Shown: positions 1-11,390 of the stretch, in pieces
Numbering within the stretch: position 1 is the first letter of the stretch
Layout of the letters: each line of letters opens with the position of its first letter
Assembly: GCA_947650285.1 (NCBI GenBank)
Contig: CANTFL010000471.1
Location: 62,001-126,000, forward strand
Origin: Hyaloperonospora brassicae
Lineage: Eukaryota; Oomycota; Peronosporomycetes; Peronosporales; Peronosporaceae
Length of the DNA stretch: 64,000 bases
Direction of reading: 5' to 3'
Notes under the pieces: generated by a model
The model's database searches: none
Seen by the model: the letters and a program-made list of their open reading frames with translations, nothing else
Told to the model about the DNA's origin: nothing
Translations under genes and position numbers: made by a program

Positions 1-362
1 AAGATGACTCTGACGCCGCAGCAACAGAATTCGAACGGATCTGGTTCATATTAAGCTCCATCTGCCAAGAACATTTGTGGACCGAGCGGAACTCGGCGGT
101 CTTTAGAGGAGCCGTGACTACTCCATCCGCAAGTGTCCAAAGGTACTGGACACGCGGTGTTCGCCAGCTACGGGCAATTGCAATACGCGAGCATCGAGCC
201 GCGGCTACGGCCGTACGAGGGGCCCGACTTCATGCCTGTCTTGAACTACTGATTCAAGAGCCCCGTGGACACCCGCCCTACGCGGGTGTCAGCCACGATC
301 CGCTGCCGCGACCGGCGCTCATATCCTGGCTCAGGATTTTTCAGACCTCTTGTCCACATTAA
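1..362 (+). pseudogene. C-terminal relic of a non-LTR (LINE) retrotransposon ORF2
   Basis: The frame open from base 3 to the stop at 360-362 reads an IW-F-(I/L)-x3-C-x5-W-x2-RN-x2-VF pattern at its start. This is the usual tail of LINE reverse-transcriptase proteins after the zf-RVT region. It is followed by a VRQLRAIAIREHR stretch that resembles the segment near 29030-29070. The left part runs off the window, so only the tail is seen. No upstream RT motifs are available to confirm the clade. Family assignment rests on motif recognition only. Confidence 0.45.
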
Positions 363-411
363 ATATGTCAATAGATGATCATGAAACTCCTCCTCCTTCC
401 GGCGACATGGC

Positions 412-541
412 TTGGCATTTTTCTGGGGAGAGGCGAGACGGCAGCAAGTGAAACGGACATTGGCAGCAAGTGAGTTAAATATACATGCTTGGCCCTTTTG
501 TGCCCGATGTTACCATACTAAATAGCTACCAGCTCCCACCG
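412..541 (+). repeat. Left terminal inverted repeat of the foldback element
   Basis: Exact inverted match to 1454-1583 over 130 bp. Two internal GGCAGCAAGTGA copies lie near 443 and 466. Confidence 0.85.
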
Positions 542-1453
542 TGCCTCTATTGAGGCTTTTCTGAAGGACCAAGTGCAACGTCACCAGGAAACAAATTGGC
601 AGCCTGGCATTAGCAGTGTATCGGATGTCTTCGCAGACAATACTCTGACGCAGCACAGTGCCCATTCAACATCTACGTTACGTTTGCCGCCCACGCAAGG
701 CGTCATGCATTTGTTGTTGATTCGATGAGGGTAATAGCGTTAAGGCGTCGAGGCTACTAGCAAATTACGCGAGCCAGAATACGCTGGTTCCAATTCTGAC
801 GTACGACCCTTGGAGCCAAGTAGCACAGTGTCTACGCTCACTTCAGATGCACTTTGTGCCCACCAAAGCTACTCCAGAGAAGTGCCTCTCATGTCGGGAA
901 TCATGATGCAGCCACACTTCAATTCACTCAAGCGCAGCACACCGATACAAGTTCTGGTTCTGATTATAATGATATCCAACGCAATTTGTATGAGCAATAT
1001 AGAGTGCAAGTTGCTTGAAGCCCACCGGTATAAAAAACCGTGTCATTAGTCTGATACGCAGATCAGTGAAGCACCACCACACTTGTCTTCTTCTAGCTAC
1101 ACACACACTCACTCGTACACTATCCGTCATTGCGCTCCGCCACGCGCGTGTTGCGGACGTTCGTGCACGCAACCCCATCCACTGCAACGACAGCATCTAG
1201 CGCCTTCACTTGCTGCCACACGCGACTGCCTCGTCAACTGCGACTTCGCTTCGAGCTGCGACTCCGGCTCGGCTTCCGACTGCGACTGCGTCCACGCAGT
1301 CGACACCGAATTCGCCTAAATCTTCGACTGCGACTGCAGCCTCAAAACGGCGACGCGACTCGCCGCCGCTTTAACGTCTGTGTGTACGACTGACACGTGT
1401 ATGTCAATTTGCGAGTACATATAGCTGCAAAACAAGACGATTTAATCGAGGCC

Positions 1454-1583
1454 CGGTGGGAGCTGGTAGCTATTTAGTATGGTAACATCGGGCACAAAAG
1501 GGCCAAGCATGTATATTTAACTCACTTGCTGCCAATGTCCGTTTCACTTGCTGCCGTCTCGCCTCTCCCCAGAAAAATGCCAA
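1454..1583 (-). repeat. Right terminal inverted repeat of the foldback element
   Basis: Exact inverted match to 412-541. Immediately outside, the flank reads CTCTGGACATC, with no obvious target duplication against the left flank. Confidence 0.85.
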
Positions 1584-3211
1584 CTCTGGACATCTGTGAA
1601 ATACTTCAAGCAAGCGGTTGTGACCAGATTGCCTATGTCGAATACCGCCAACGTTTGGTTGGTCCGTGGGATCCCTTCTCTAACTCAAGCAGCATTGTCG
1701 ACCGACTTGGAGTATTCGGAACGCTTGCACTCACGTGTTTGCATTTCCTCTGTCGATAGTGCACTTTACCGAGGGCAACGCAGCCCCTCCGTGGTCTGAA
1801 AACACACCGGTGCTGTGGACCCAGCACATAAGTGCTACGTTTACGTGAGTGTTGTACAGATGAGACGCTAGACGGTTGGCATGTCATTCGACGAAACAAC
1901 AATGCGACGCTCAACAAGACCAACATCATCGCTGCGAAGCACTAAGCCGTAGCACCACAACGACAAATATCGGAACATCAGCAAGACAACAAACCAGACA
2001 CTACCGACTCTTGCTGCCAAACGTCCCTCATGTCATTCATTTACCTCCCACAACTTCAAATGTGCCGACCCTTTGTAGTCAGGTGCTTGTACGTCTGCAT
2101 CTTTTCTTGCAGAAGCGTAGCAGCTCGAAATCTTATTGGTTTTGCAGCGGTTGGACTAATGCTTGATTTGCGTCACGACAAATTTAAGCACGCGGCCAGC
2201 AACAGTCGCGTGCCGTTTCGCATAAACGCCATGATCGTGAACATTGCTTCGCTCTGGCGCATAATGAAGTAATGGTCAATGTACGCGTCGAAGTCTTCGA
2301 CGAAAAGTCAGATCTCACATGTTCTTATGAAGCGCTTTTGAAGGAGTGAACGTGGCTTCGTTGCAACGTTGATGAACAAAGGCGTTGATGCATCAGCGGT
2401 ACACCAATATAATGCAGAAGTTACCTTGTAGTCATGTTCTGGGTGAAACCTTTGACTCGAGCAACGACAAAAGTTTTAACCATCAAATGACATAAGGTAT
2501 TGCAAAGGTTCCAATTTGTAACACCACATGCTGAATGCGTGGGTACGAAGCCATTATACATAGAGTGTTTGGGGTCTGTCAGACAATCCGTGACTGCAAT
2601 TACACGAGAAGAACCGAATCGGATACAATGGTGCCGCGGTGTTCTCTGAGGGTACTCCGCGCTGCTTGCACAATTGTGCTTCTCCAAGAAAAGCGTCATC
2701 TGCGTTGGCGCTACTCGGAATACGCATGGCTTTTCTGATATAGCATAAGACGACGACGGCAAGAAAAGGCGGTACACGTCGTGCGAATGTGCCGTCTGTA
2801 ACGTGAAAGCAGAAATTTAGCTGCCTCCTGCGATGTTTGCAAGCTTCAATTTCGCAAGTGCTCCAACTGCTTACAATCGCGGGTGTATATGACCTGTAAT
2901 CAGTTGCTGGTGTTAAGTGCGCTGCCTACTGCGACGCCGAGGAGTCATTGGCTCAAATCATCACACAGATGAAGAGTCCAATAAGGTTGTCATCGTGTAT
3001 GAGCAAAATGGCATGTGATCGAATGCGCTGGGCATCTTTGTGTCTAAAATAACGATATGCGCTCGGTAACATCGATTCTTGAAAACGACATAGGGTACAT
3101 ACATTTCCTAAGCATGTGTATTGGCACCATAACGAAGGGACAAGCTGAGCTTGTCGAACGAAAGTGTTGGAGGGTAAGACTGTTTCGTTGCCTCTGTTTT
3201 GCTGCTCTGAG
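1584..3211. other. Intergenic/repeat-derived stretch, no gene seen
   Basis: Short frames occur on both strands but none has recognisable motifs, plausible codon bias or splice structure. I see nothing I can assign here. Confidence 0.5.
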
Positions 3212-3652
3212 TGTAACGGGGTAGTCCGTTACATGATATTGTCATTAAGGATAAAATGACAATAAAAAATATTACGTTGAATATTCTATCAACAATATCA
3301 CAGAGCATGATGATATTGTTGAAGATGACCGAAGGGTCTACTCATTGGTTGATATCGTGATGATATCAACCCACCAATCGCTGCTAGACGCGCGCAATGG
3401 GTGGTGAGTAGACGTCACCATACATTTGGTTATATTAGTATAATTAAGTCAGGACAAACAGAGATACAAGAGTTATAGGACTTAATTGTATTAAATAACA
3501 GTTTTACTTTTCATATGAATAGTCTTTCACCTTAGTCGTTCGACCTTACTCTGTGTAGTTCTACAACTATCTGGGCACTGACTATCACTACAGTCAGTGG
3601 TAGTAAACTCAGTACTGGTTGACCAGTACGTAGTTGTCGGTGACCCGTTACA
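3212..3652 (+). repeat. Solo LTR, diverged type A relative
   Basis: Starts TGTAACGGGGTAGTCCGTTACA and ends CCCGTTACA, as the other LTRs in this window do. It shares their order of internal hairpins: a GTTGATATC/GATATCAAC stem, an ACCCACCAATCG block and a GGTGAGTAGACGTC block. The 5 bases before it are CTGAG and the 5 after it are CTGAA, a target-site duplication with one mismatch. The 3' third has diverged strongly from the younger LTRs, so this is an old insertion reduced to one LTR by LTR-LTR recombination. Confidence 0.75.
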
Positions 3653-4984
3653 CTGAAGGCATCCAGAGCATACGACATGCAATCGATAATCCAGTCTGGA
3701 CCAATTTTGCTGGTATCTTCTGAAAGAGCTGGTGCGATTTGGCAACGTATCCTGCCTCATACACCACTAATCTATGCGAGATCCATACACACCATCGACC
3801 GGCCGTAGTTAGCAAACAGCGCACCATGGTGACTCGATAAGGATGATGGTATATTTCCATCCATTTTGGACAAGATTGCATCGTCAAGAGCGGCAAAAAG
3901 CGTCGCAAATGCGGTGACCTTACTAAACTAGTACCCACGTTATACGTAGCTCGAAACCATGCGAACTTTCATTTCTTCGAAGTGTGCTTACTTTTATACA
4001 AGATAGTATGAAACATCATTGGCATCGCCTCACAATGTGAGTGAGGCCCCCGACATCCGGCATCTCTTCTAGCAAAGCTTAAGTAATTCGAGTGAAATTT
4101 ATCGAGAAAACACCCTTGGACAATCGATAATGATTAAACTGTAGGCACACTTGCAGCGTATGGTATCGAGCCAGGCGGATACTTGTCCAGAGCTTTCACC
4201 TAAAGAAGCTGGGCTATCCGCCCACAATTACATATTTAGTCGCAACGTCAGGTAATGCATGTATCTTGCAACGAGCTAGAGTGGACCGATTGGGCGAAAC
4301 CGACAATAATTTACTGCATCTTATTTGCAGCCATCTTGCACAAATTAAAATCTTTGTATTTCCATGAAGTGACATATACTTGATGCTCAGAAGTTACCGT
4401 ACATGGTATAGGATGAAAAGATTCTTGTTCGATACAGGCATGATGGCAAAGAATATGATATCATGACGATTGTGTTCTGTCGCAACACCGATGTGCGCCG
4501 GGAAGACAGAAAAACGAAATACAAGCGCTACATGGAAAGATGCCTAATTTTCAGTTTTTTCATCCCTATACAATGTTTGCATGCGCGGAGTTTGTAGCCT
4601 ACTATGAGTAAGACCTAAGCATAAACAAATCAGTCTACAAATCACCGAATCGCCCAAATAAAAAGGAATTTTTATTGCATCAAGGCAACAGATCTACACA
4701 CACCTAATGCCTAAAGTGCAAGCGCCCCATTGTACGTTCAAACTTACACACAACAACTGATTTAGCAGTCTTCACTGGATGAAAACCAGTCTATTAACTT
4801 CTTTTCGATTCGTTGTGTAATGGTGTGAACTCTACATTTTTCGAAGATTTGTTGTGTAATGGATTGCTTCCAATAGATGTCATTGCCTATCAAAAATGGG
4901 GCAACGCGGTTATTTTTATATTTGATAATGCTCCGCTATATTTACTTAACGTAATGAAAATTGTAGTAAATACAATGTCCGAGG
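3653..4984. other. AT-rich stretch, no gene seen
   Basis: A minus-strand stretch near 3650-3940 weakly recalls copia RNase H tails but is not convincing. The rest has no supportable feature. Confidence 0.45.
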
Positions 4985-5100
4985 CAATTGCTCCACAATT
5001 TTTCACTCATTGGTTGCAATCGCCCATTACATTAACGGACAACCAATCGTTGCTAAATTCGCACACCGGGTGGTGAGCAGGTAAAGACGCTAGGACTTTG
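4985..5100 (+). repeat. Possible ancient LTR fragment
   Basis: A segment with CACTCATTGGTTG, then ACCAATCGTTGCTAAATTCGC, then GGGTGGTGAGCAG follows the same order as the core of the type A LTRs (CATTGGTTGATATC, ACCAATCGCCGCAAGACGCGC, GAGTGGTGAGTAG). Ends cannot be placed. Confidence 0.35.
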
Positions 5101-6424
5101 TTGTTTAGTTTCGTGAAAGTAAGGCAGAATAGGTATGCTTTAAAAGCGACAAATATCCAATCACCTAGAGTTCTGGTTTTGCCTTTTATAAAGCGTGTCC
5201 GATTCAAGGGTTATCATTTCTCTGCAAGTATGGTGTACGTGAGGCTTTAGGCACCTGCCTAACTTTGTCCTTTTTTTTAACTCTGTGATGTGTGTCAGTA
5301 CTAGCATCACTGCCTCGTTACACGTTACACATTCAGTATTTGTAACGCCGCCATCGTTACCTACTATCTCTCACATGGTGCTAGTTTCGTCATCCTTTCT
5401 TGTAGGTGTATGTGTGAATATTGCAGAACCTTTGGTAGAATTCCGTATTTGTATGGTATATGTCACACATCGAGCTTACGCCTATTCCTCTTGTGCGTGT
5501 TAGAGGCCTTGTATCTGGATGACCTCGTGACATGACACTGACAATCATGAGTGTGTTTGCGCCCCGGTGTATTCAATAATAGGTCGGGCACCGTGTCTGA
5601 CACATATCTCAATGATGATGTGTCAGTTTTTTTACAGACAAGTAGCATTGACCCCTTATCCAAGGCTTTTCTAAATATCGCTATCGCGGCTGGGATCATC
5701 TACATGACACTCAAATCTGACTTTTCCACAGGTTTGTATGTACCAAATGGATTTTACGTTCGATACAGTGTAGTGTCACATCGCGTGAAAAGTACCAGCC
5801 ATTGTTTTATCGGAATGGTAGCCTAGAATGTTTAAAACTTTCCGTTGACGCTGTGAAAAGAGCGATGACGTGGTACTCACTCACATTTGTGCAAAAACAA
5901 GGCCGTAAAATATATGACGAATATCATTGAGATATACGCTGGAATCAAGCGAGGTTCAGGGTGTGTGTAACGGGGTTATATAGCATGTGTGGTTACACAA
6001 CATTTGTAGTTTACACAAAGGACGGAGCCCCGTTTAAGACGATATTGAAACACCATACTATGAAAAGTCCGACCCTCCGACGTATCGTACGATGGGTACA
6101 TATCTGGTACATTGAATCAATAATGTATAATTGCATATATTACCCAGAATTTTAAACGATGTGCATCGTCTTCAGGCAGTAGGCCAATACGCCCATTCCC
6201 ACCATAACTTGCGGGTCAAATCACCCACGACACAAAACGCATGAACGCCTACTCTAATGAACAATGAAAAGCCGCTGTCAACGCCCGCACCCTATACACT
6301 CAAAAAGCGTTATAAAGATAAAAACAAGTGACAAGTGTGCAACGGTGCGGTAGACGAGCGGCGCCTCCAAAGTCGCGTGGTAGTCTGCTTTCTACATCGC
6401 ATCGTATTTAATGATAGACGCAAC
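5101..6424. other. AT-rich stretch, no gene seen
   Basis: Small AT-rich frames only. A TGTAACGGGG...GGTTACA block at 5966-5997 resembles an LTR terminus but has no partner, so it is not called. Confidence 0.45.
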
Positions 6425-6440
6425 GCTCATTTTTAACTAA
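6425..6440 (+). promoter_or_regulatory. Oomycete initiator-like element upstream of the 6477 gene
   Basis: GCTCATTTTTAACTAA matches the oomycete initiator core GCTCATTYY and lies 37-52 bp upstream of the ATG at 6477. That spacing is normal for the short 5' leaders of these organisms. Confidence 0.5.
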
Positions 6441-6476
6441 CTCATTGACGTACGACAACGTCGACGACCATTAGCT

Positions 6477-7007
6477 ATGAGCAACAACGTTTCGGGCGAT
6501 AATGCGATCTTTGAAGACGGCAAGATGGAGATCGAGCTCACGGTCGACGCCAGAGTTAAGCAGGTGCTAGAACAGGGCTACCGCGACGTGGCGAAGCTCA
6601 TCTTCCGCCCCCAATGGGCGCGTAACGACGTTCATGAGATCGTTATCGAGCGCTCTCCCGTCGCGATGCTCGTGCCCGATCCAGAGCAGAGCAGACGCCT
6701 CACGTTGGAGACGAGGCGTCGAAACTTTGTGGCCTTGAACGAGCGCGGGCTACGCGTGAGCTGCTCGCACTGACAATTCTTTCAGCGCCCGGATCAGAGA
6801 TCAAACAGCAGCCTAGGCAGCAGCACGAGACGTGATATCGTCACTGGCTGTCAAGTTGTGTTTTGTCTAATTCACACAAACGTTTCGTGCAGCAGCGACT
6901 ACAATAAGTGCAGAGACCGCGTGCTGACTTATGATGCTATAAATGGCGGTACGAAGACGGCCGCCGACCGAGTGCCACCAATTAAAGACGTGTATGGTGT
7001 CGTATAG
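6477..7007 (+). CDS. Hypothetical protein, probable three-exon gene
   Basis: I do not recognise this protein. An initiator-like motif stands just upstream of the ATG at 6477, and the first exon is GC3-rich and charged (EDGKMEIELTVDARVK near residues 13-28), unlike the AT-rich surroundings. Unspliced, it stops after 98 codons at 6771-6773. Two introns would extend it. Intron 2 (6832-6892, 61 bp) has a GTGATA donor, a CTAAT branch-like site and a GCAG end. Intron 1 ends in an excellent CTGAC...TTTCAG acceptor at 6785, and its donor is either GTCGAA at 6718 (68 bp, frame-compatible) or less well GTGAGC at 6756. The last exon then reads SDYNKCRDRVLTYDAINGG and onward to TAG 7005-7007. No signal peptide is seen, so the product is probably intracellular. 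The intron 1 donor is the weak point. Confidence 0.45.
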
Positions 7008-7469
7008 AGCCCACATGCCAAGATACGAGACCCCGCTTTGTCGTTCGCATTACTTCAATGAATACTTGGAGCGCCGACGCGGCGCGCCTGTGCTGAAGAA
7101 CCAGCACTACAGTAGTAATTTCAGTTTCCCAATCATCGTGTCTTCAGACTTTGTAAATAAGTTAAAAGGTCGCGTTAAAGTGTTAAAGCCTCGAGTATTG
7201 AGCGTCGCGATGCGGTGCCGCTGGGACCCAGGCTTTAGCTGGTACGCTCTATCGCAGTAATGGCTTTCGGTGTAGGATACAAGAGTGCAATTTTGAATAG
7301 ATCAAATATAGAGTAAGCTGTGCGCCGAAAGTGAAAAAATATCGACACCGATCTTATCACACACGTGTAATACGGCATCGTCCCTGTCCTTGACGCCGGT
7401 TTGTCGTCACAGTAGTCGATTATTCTCATTTCCGGTGATAGCGCTTACCTTAACGTGCGACATCAAATG

Positions 7470-7682
7470 CATACGTATTTACATGATAACGCGAGATCTA
7501 GGGACGTCAATCTTAAAAAAATATATCGGCTTTTGGGTCTCCATGCTGATTCGGAAATGTCTGGAAAGCGGTTTGCCAGCCCTTCCTTCGTTAAAATGCA
7601 AGATGCATACACTACTTATTTCTTACAGACACAAAGCCCACCCACAGTCGTTGCGCTGAATGCAGCCCTAGACATGAGCTAG
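7470..7682 (+). pseudogene. Possible fragment of a WY-type effector-like protein
   Basis: A 70-codon frame reads LKKIYRLLGLHADSEMSG then FASPSFVKMQDAY and ends in a stop at 7680-7682. The spacing of hydrophobic and aromatic residues (L-x2-IYRLLGL...F-x-SP-x-F...Y) resembles the helical repeats of Phytophthora WY/LWY effectors. No signal peptide or RxLR region is visible upstream, so this would be a remnant. A CTCATTTCC initiator-like motif lies at about 7427. The resemblance is by eye only and could be coincidental. Confidence 0.25.
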
Positions 7683-7934
7683 ATCTGCATTTTCAGACTG
7701 TAGAAACCGCGCAAATTCCTTCACAGCTATTGATCTGGCTCGCTTGGAATTTCCAGGCTGCAGATCAACCAAACTCATTTGAAATCACTCGGCGCGCAAA
7801 TGTGCAAATTACACCTGCTAATTGGGTTTTTATTGACAGATACACGTGTAGATAAACCAAGATCATCTGAAATCGGACATTACGCAAATATGTTGATAAT
7901 TTACCCGTGACTTGGGCTTTGTATAGACATTTAC

Positions 7935-8325
7935 TGTAACGGGCAGCCCGTTACATGGAAATTGTCATTTGAGAGATAATGACAATAAAAAATATTAAGT
8001 CATTTATTCTTTTAACAATATCACCAAAGTGGTGATATTGATGGGTCGACCAAAGAGTCTGTTCATTGGTTGATATCTTGATGATATCAACCCACCAATC
8101 GCCGCAAGACGCGCGCAATGAGTGGTGAGTAGACGTCGTCATACATTCAGTTATATTAACATAATTAAGTTAAGTCAAACAAAGAGACAGTGGATATAAG
8201 ACTTAATTATATTAATACAACAGTTCTGCTTTTCCCTTATCTACGCTTCCTCGCTTGCCTTGTGTACGTCTGTGGGGGCACCGATACCCTTGCGTTAAGT
8301 TCACGAAAGGGTGTGCCCCGTTACA
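7935..8325 (+). repeat. Solo LTR, type A
   Basis: A complete 391-bp LTR starting TGTAACGGGCAGCCCGTTACA and ending GGGTGTGCCCCGTTACA. By eye it is nearly identical to the LTR at 24739-25130. Flanking 5-mers are TTTAC and TATAC, a possible but imperfect target duplication. No internal sequence remains next to it. Confidence 0.85.
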
Positions 8326-9165
8326 TATACATATTTGGCGCTGTCCTCCGACCAAATACGTCGGAACGGCCGGCGTACTGTACTTCTCTACCCCTTGAGT
8401 TTAATTGGCCTAAAAAAACGTAAATGTACTCTATAATTGGATGAAAATACGTTGATATAATTCTATTCGCTCTTCCGTCGTTTACAAGAACGAATCCAGG
8501 TTGGAGAAGAGACGATATTTATCAACATCAGTTGTTGGGGGAGGAGTTGTGTCAGCCACCGAGTTACGAGATCTTTTAAGAAGTATTAATCAGAACTGTA
8601 GTGTCTAGAATAAGTACGTTTGTCTACGGTGTTCTTTTTGATAACCAGAAATGAATTTTATTATCTATTATATTCCGTGAATAGACGTGCCTATATGTTG
8701 CTTCTTATGATCGTAGAAGTCTAGCAAACGCTTTGTTAAGGTAGCTACTCTTGAGCACTATGTGCTGGGATTCTCTGAATCGTTTGGTCCCCTAGAACAG
8801 AAATCGTAAACTCTTTGATCTTCTTGACTCTCTTAGTCGAGTTCGTCAATCTAAAGTGTCTAGTAGAGCGTTAGAGCCTATGTCTGGCTTAAGAAGATGT
8901 GTAGTTCCGCTACAGTGTGTGCAAAACATGTGCTTTTGTCTGTTAAAGTTGAGTCAAAAGTGAAATATTCTTACTTATACAACATAGACGAATATCATGT
9001 TATGTGCAACATTTTTGTGCTCTTCTATTATCTCTGTAGCTATAGCACGTGGGTAAGTAATGAACATAAAGAGCGATGCAATATGTAGCCAAATTATTCG
9101 ATGTCGCTTTCACGGTTTATTGTGATAGACACACTTCCATTACTCTGCTTGTAAGACCTTGTACT
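8326..9165. other. AT-rich stretch, no gene seen
   Basis: Only short AT-rich frames are present. Nothing supportable. Confidence 0.5.
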
Positions 9166-9597
9166 TGTTACAGTTTAAGAGTGTGTGCTCCCGGTCGCCA
9201 CGTACACACAAGCGCTGGAAGAAGTGAGAGAGCTGAGCAAAGGAAATTTATAGTAGTGGAAAAGTAGAACTGTATATAATACATGTTCCAGCGTCTTTCT
9301 AATCAAACGTCCTTTGTCTTACTTAAGCTATACGAAACTACAAACTTCGATTGTATGATCTACTCACTACCCATTGCGCGCGTATAGCAGCGATTGGTGG
9401 TTAATCTGGTTGGTGTACCGTGAACATCAACCATCAGGTGGAGCAACCCATCAAATAAATATAACGCTTGGAGGTAATACTCCTTCAACCTTACTCCTTA
9501 CGAGTAAAGTCAATTGAACACTATTCAAATAGATAATGTTCAATAATTGGTACAAAGATTTCAATTATTATTTATGTAACGGGCTAACCCCGTTCCA
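9166..9597 (-). repeat. 3' LTR of Gyp-1, type B-like but diverged
   Basis: The right half (from about 9360) aligns by eye with the type B LTRs at 25131-25376 and 52245-52479. It shares the CATTGCGCGCG, GGTGTACCGTGAACATC, CTTACTCCTTACGAGTAAAGTCAA and AATAATTGGTACAAAGAT blocks. The left half is much more diverged but keeps GGAAAAGTAGAACTGTATATAATA. The left boundary at TGTTACAG is approximate; the right end is CGTTCCA at 9591-9597. Confidence 0.65.
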
Positions 9598-9609
9598 TCA
9601 CCCCCTAAC
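9598..9609 (-). other. Polypurine tract of Gyp-1
   Basis: On the minus strand GTTAGGGGGTGA directly abuts the 3' LTR. The same motif precedes the 3' LTR of Gyp-3, and a longer G run precedes that of Gyp-2. Confidence 0.65.
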
Positions 9610-9627
9610 TATCAGTCACTACAGTGT

Positions 9628-11390
9628 GTGATTAAATTACTTGGTGACAGAGTGACCACATTTGGTGCGCTCTGTGGGAAAGGGAGCACTTGTTGGTTCT
9701 GCCCAACGCATTCAGCCTTTCACCGCATGACGTGTTCGTCCATGCGCCGCGCGAGCAAGACCGCCAGTGAAGCGGCTACACGGATGCGTGCAGCCGAAGA
9801 ACAGGCTCTATAATACTCAGCAGCATGTGACTTGACACCTGCTGCTGCCAGTAAGCAGTCTGCAACTCCCTTAGTTGCAGAACACGTGTCATCCACGTGT
9901 TCCTTCTTCACCCGCTGCTTTGGCTGCGGAAGGTAGTCCCATGGTTTAAGATATTGAGATAGAGAGGGTCTATCCAGGCGAGTCAGATTCTCCATCCGAC
10001 CGAAAGCCGTGCGCAAAGCTCGACCGTAAGGTTGCGGAATCGGCGACTGCTGCGCCTCGCGGCAGTCTTGATAAAGACTTGCGCCATGAGATTTTCGGTT
10101 CATCCGACGAGTGTGTGAACTCGCCACCAGGATTGAAACAATCGCGCTCGTATCCGTACAAGGCGATTGCGAAACATGAGGACGTAAGTCCTCATGAGAA
10201 TGTCGATGACTCTTTGCGGAGTCATCGTGGCCAACGCCGCAGCTACACTAGGTATAGCAGCGATCGTGGTGCTAGATCTCATGTTAACACCACGCACGAG
10301 GAGCAGTATCGCAACGCGTTGCGATTAGCTCCTGAGAAATAGGCCATCGATGCCTACCTTGAGCGAGTTGAGATAGTGCTATGGGTATATCACTGGTAGT
10401 TGTCGATTTCCACTCTTTGAATCGTCAAGGATCCATGGAACTGATCCCAATGCAAAAATTATCACACTAAGCATGATTTCTACATCGATGTCTTTTCAGA
10501 CATAAATGGTACCTTGGCAACCGCAAGAGGGACGAGCTCTCTTTGGTGCAGACGTATAATATTTTCATCGGCAACATTGAGAATGTTGGCAGTGACACTT
10601 GGCTGGACAAAATTACTACAGCTCGAAGAGAAGTTTGAACAGAAGTCCATAATCGGTGCTCGGTTGAAATTGCACCAATTGTCTCGAGATGCAGGTTTAC
10701 CTTGCCTCTCGTGGGGAGAGAAAGGTCAGAGTTGTATTGTAACTCTGTTTACGTCCCTTGGGAGGCCTTCCTTCCTTATAACCCTGCCGGAGAGAGCGAA
10801 TCTCTTCCGAGATGTACGAAGATATTGAGACTTTACAATTCCTTAACGAACGCGCCGGGCGTTCATTTAACGATAGTCCTCCTCCAAAGGGTAGTCCACC
10901 CCGTACTGCTTGACGAGATAGGGCACATTCATCACCAGCTGGGAGCGGGGATCCAAGATGTTCCACGAGGGTGGATAACCCCGCCACTGGACAAAGAAAC
11001 TTTTCCTTGATCCTAAATCACCACGTTGATTCAAGATACGCTTTACAAGGAAGAGTTTACCACCTTGTGAGTCCACCAAGGGATATGGAGGAGGAGGAAT
11101 AACCTTCTCCAAGTCTTTTGACTCACCATCTCGACCAATACGAGATGGATCGCGCAATTGGTCGATTGCGCGAGGATTTGGAGCACGAGCGGGACAGGCG
11201 CTATGCTCTGACCGATTCCGTGCGGCAACACCGCAAGGATCGGGAGGCTGATCGGGCGAAGAATCGTGCCGACTACGCCTAAGCCCAACTTCTGGCTGAG
11301 TGTGATGTCCGATCCCTCTTCGAATATCTGGGGACAGCTCGTAGAGAGGTCTCTTCGTTACGCGTCCAGGCTAATTTCTGGGGGGGCGCG
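9628..11390 (+). pseudogene. Opposite-strand ORF of Gyp-1 (broken copy)
   Basis: This region, read against gag-pol, carries a frame-shifted and stop-interrupted copy of the conserved antisense ORF seen best in Gyp-2 and Gyp-3. Recognisable blocks are the GSSDECVNS segment near 10100, KWYLGNRKRDELSL near 10508-10550, IENVGSDTWLDKITTAR near 10575-10620, and the coiled-coil segment with EMDRAIGRLREDLEHERDRR near 11140-11200. The coiled coil is followed by a stop at 11279-11281. The amino acids agree with the other copies even where the DNA differs, so the frame was once under selection. The product is of unknown function. Confidence 0.6.

Larger units (their letters stand above)
412..1583. mobile_element. 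Foldback/MITE-like element with perfect 130-bp terminal inverted repeats
   Basis: Bases 412-541 are the exact reverse complement of 1454-1583, and weaker pairing continues inward for a few more bases. The arms begin TTGGCATTTTTCTGGGG and each holds two copies of the 12-mer GGCAGCAAGTGA. The interior of about 910 bp has no convincing coding frame, so the element looks non-autonomous. Long arms recall Mutator-like or foldback transposons. I found no clean 8-10 bp target duplication at these ends. GACAT occurs just outside both arms, a few bases away, and may be chance. Perfect arm identity suggests recent insertion or gene conversion. Confidence 0.7.

Noticed and set aside
3648..3938. Minus-strand frame faintly like a copia RNase H tail
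   Set aside because: Needs frame changes, lacks catalytic residues and overlaps the end of a solo LTR; the likeness is too weak to call.
5966..5997. TGTAACGGGG...GGTTACA block like an LTR terminus
   Set aside because: No partner end, no LTR interior blocks nearby and no target duplication.
7935..8325. CRISPR-like or regulatory reading of the repeated hairpins
   Set aside because: They are internal structure of an LTR; the host is eukaryotic and there are no regular spacers.
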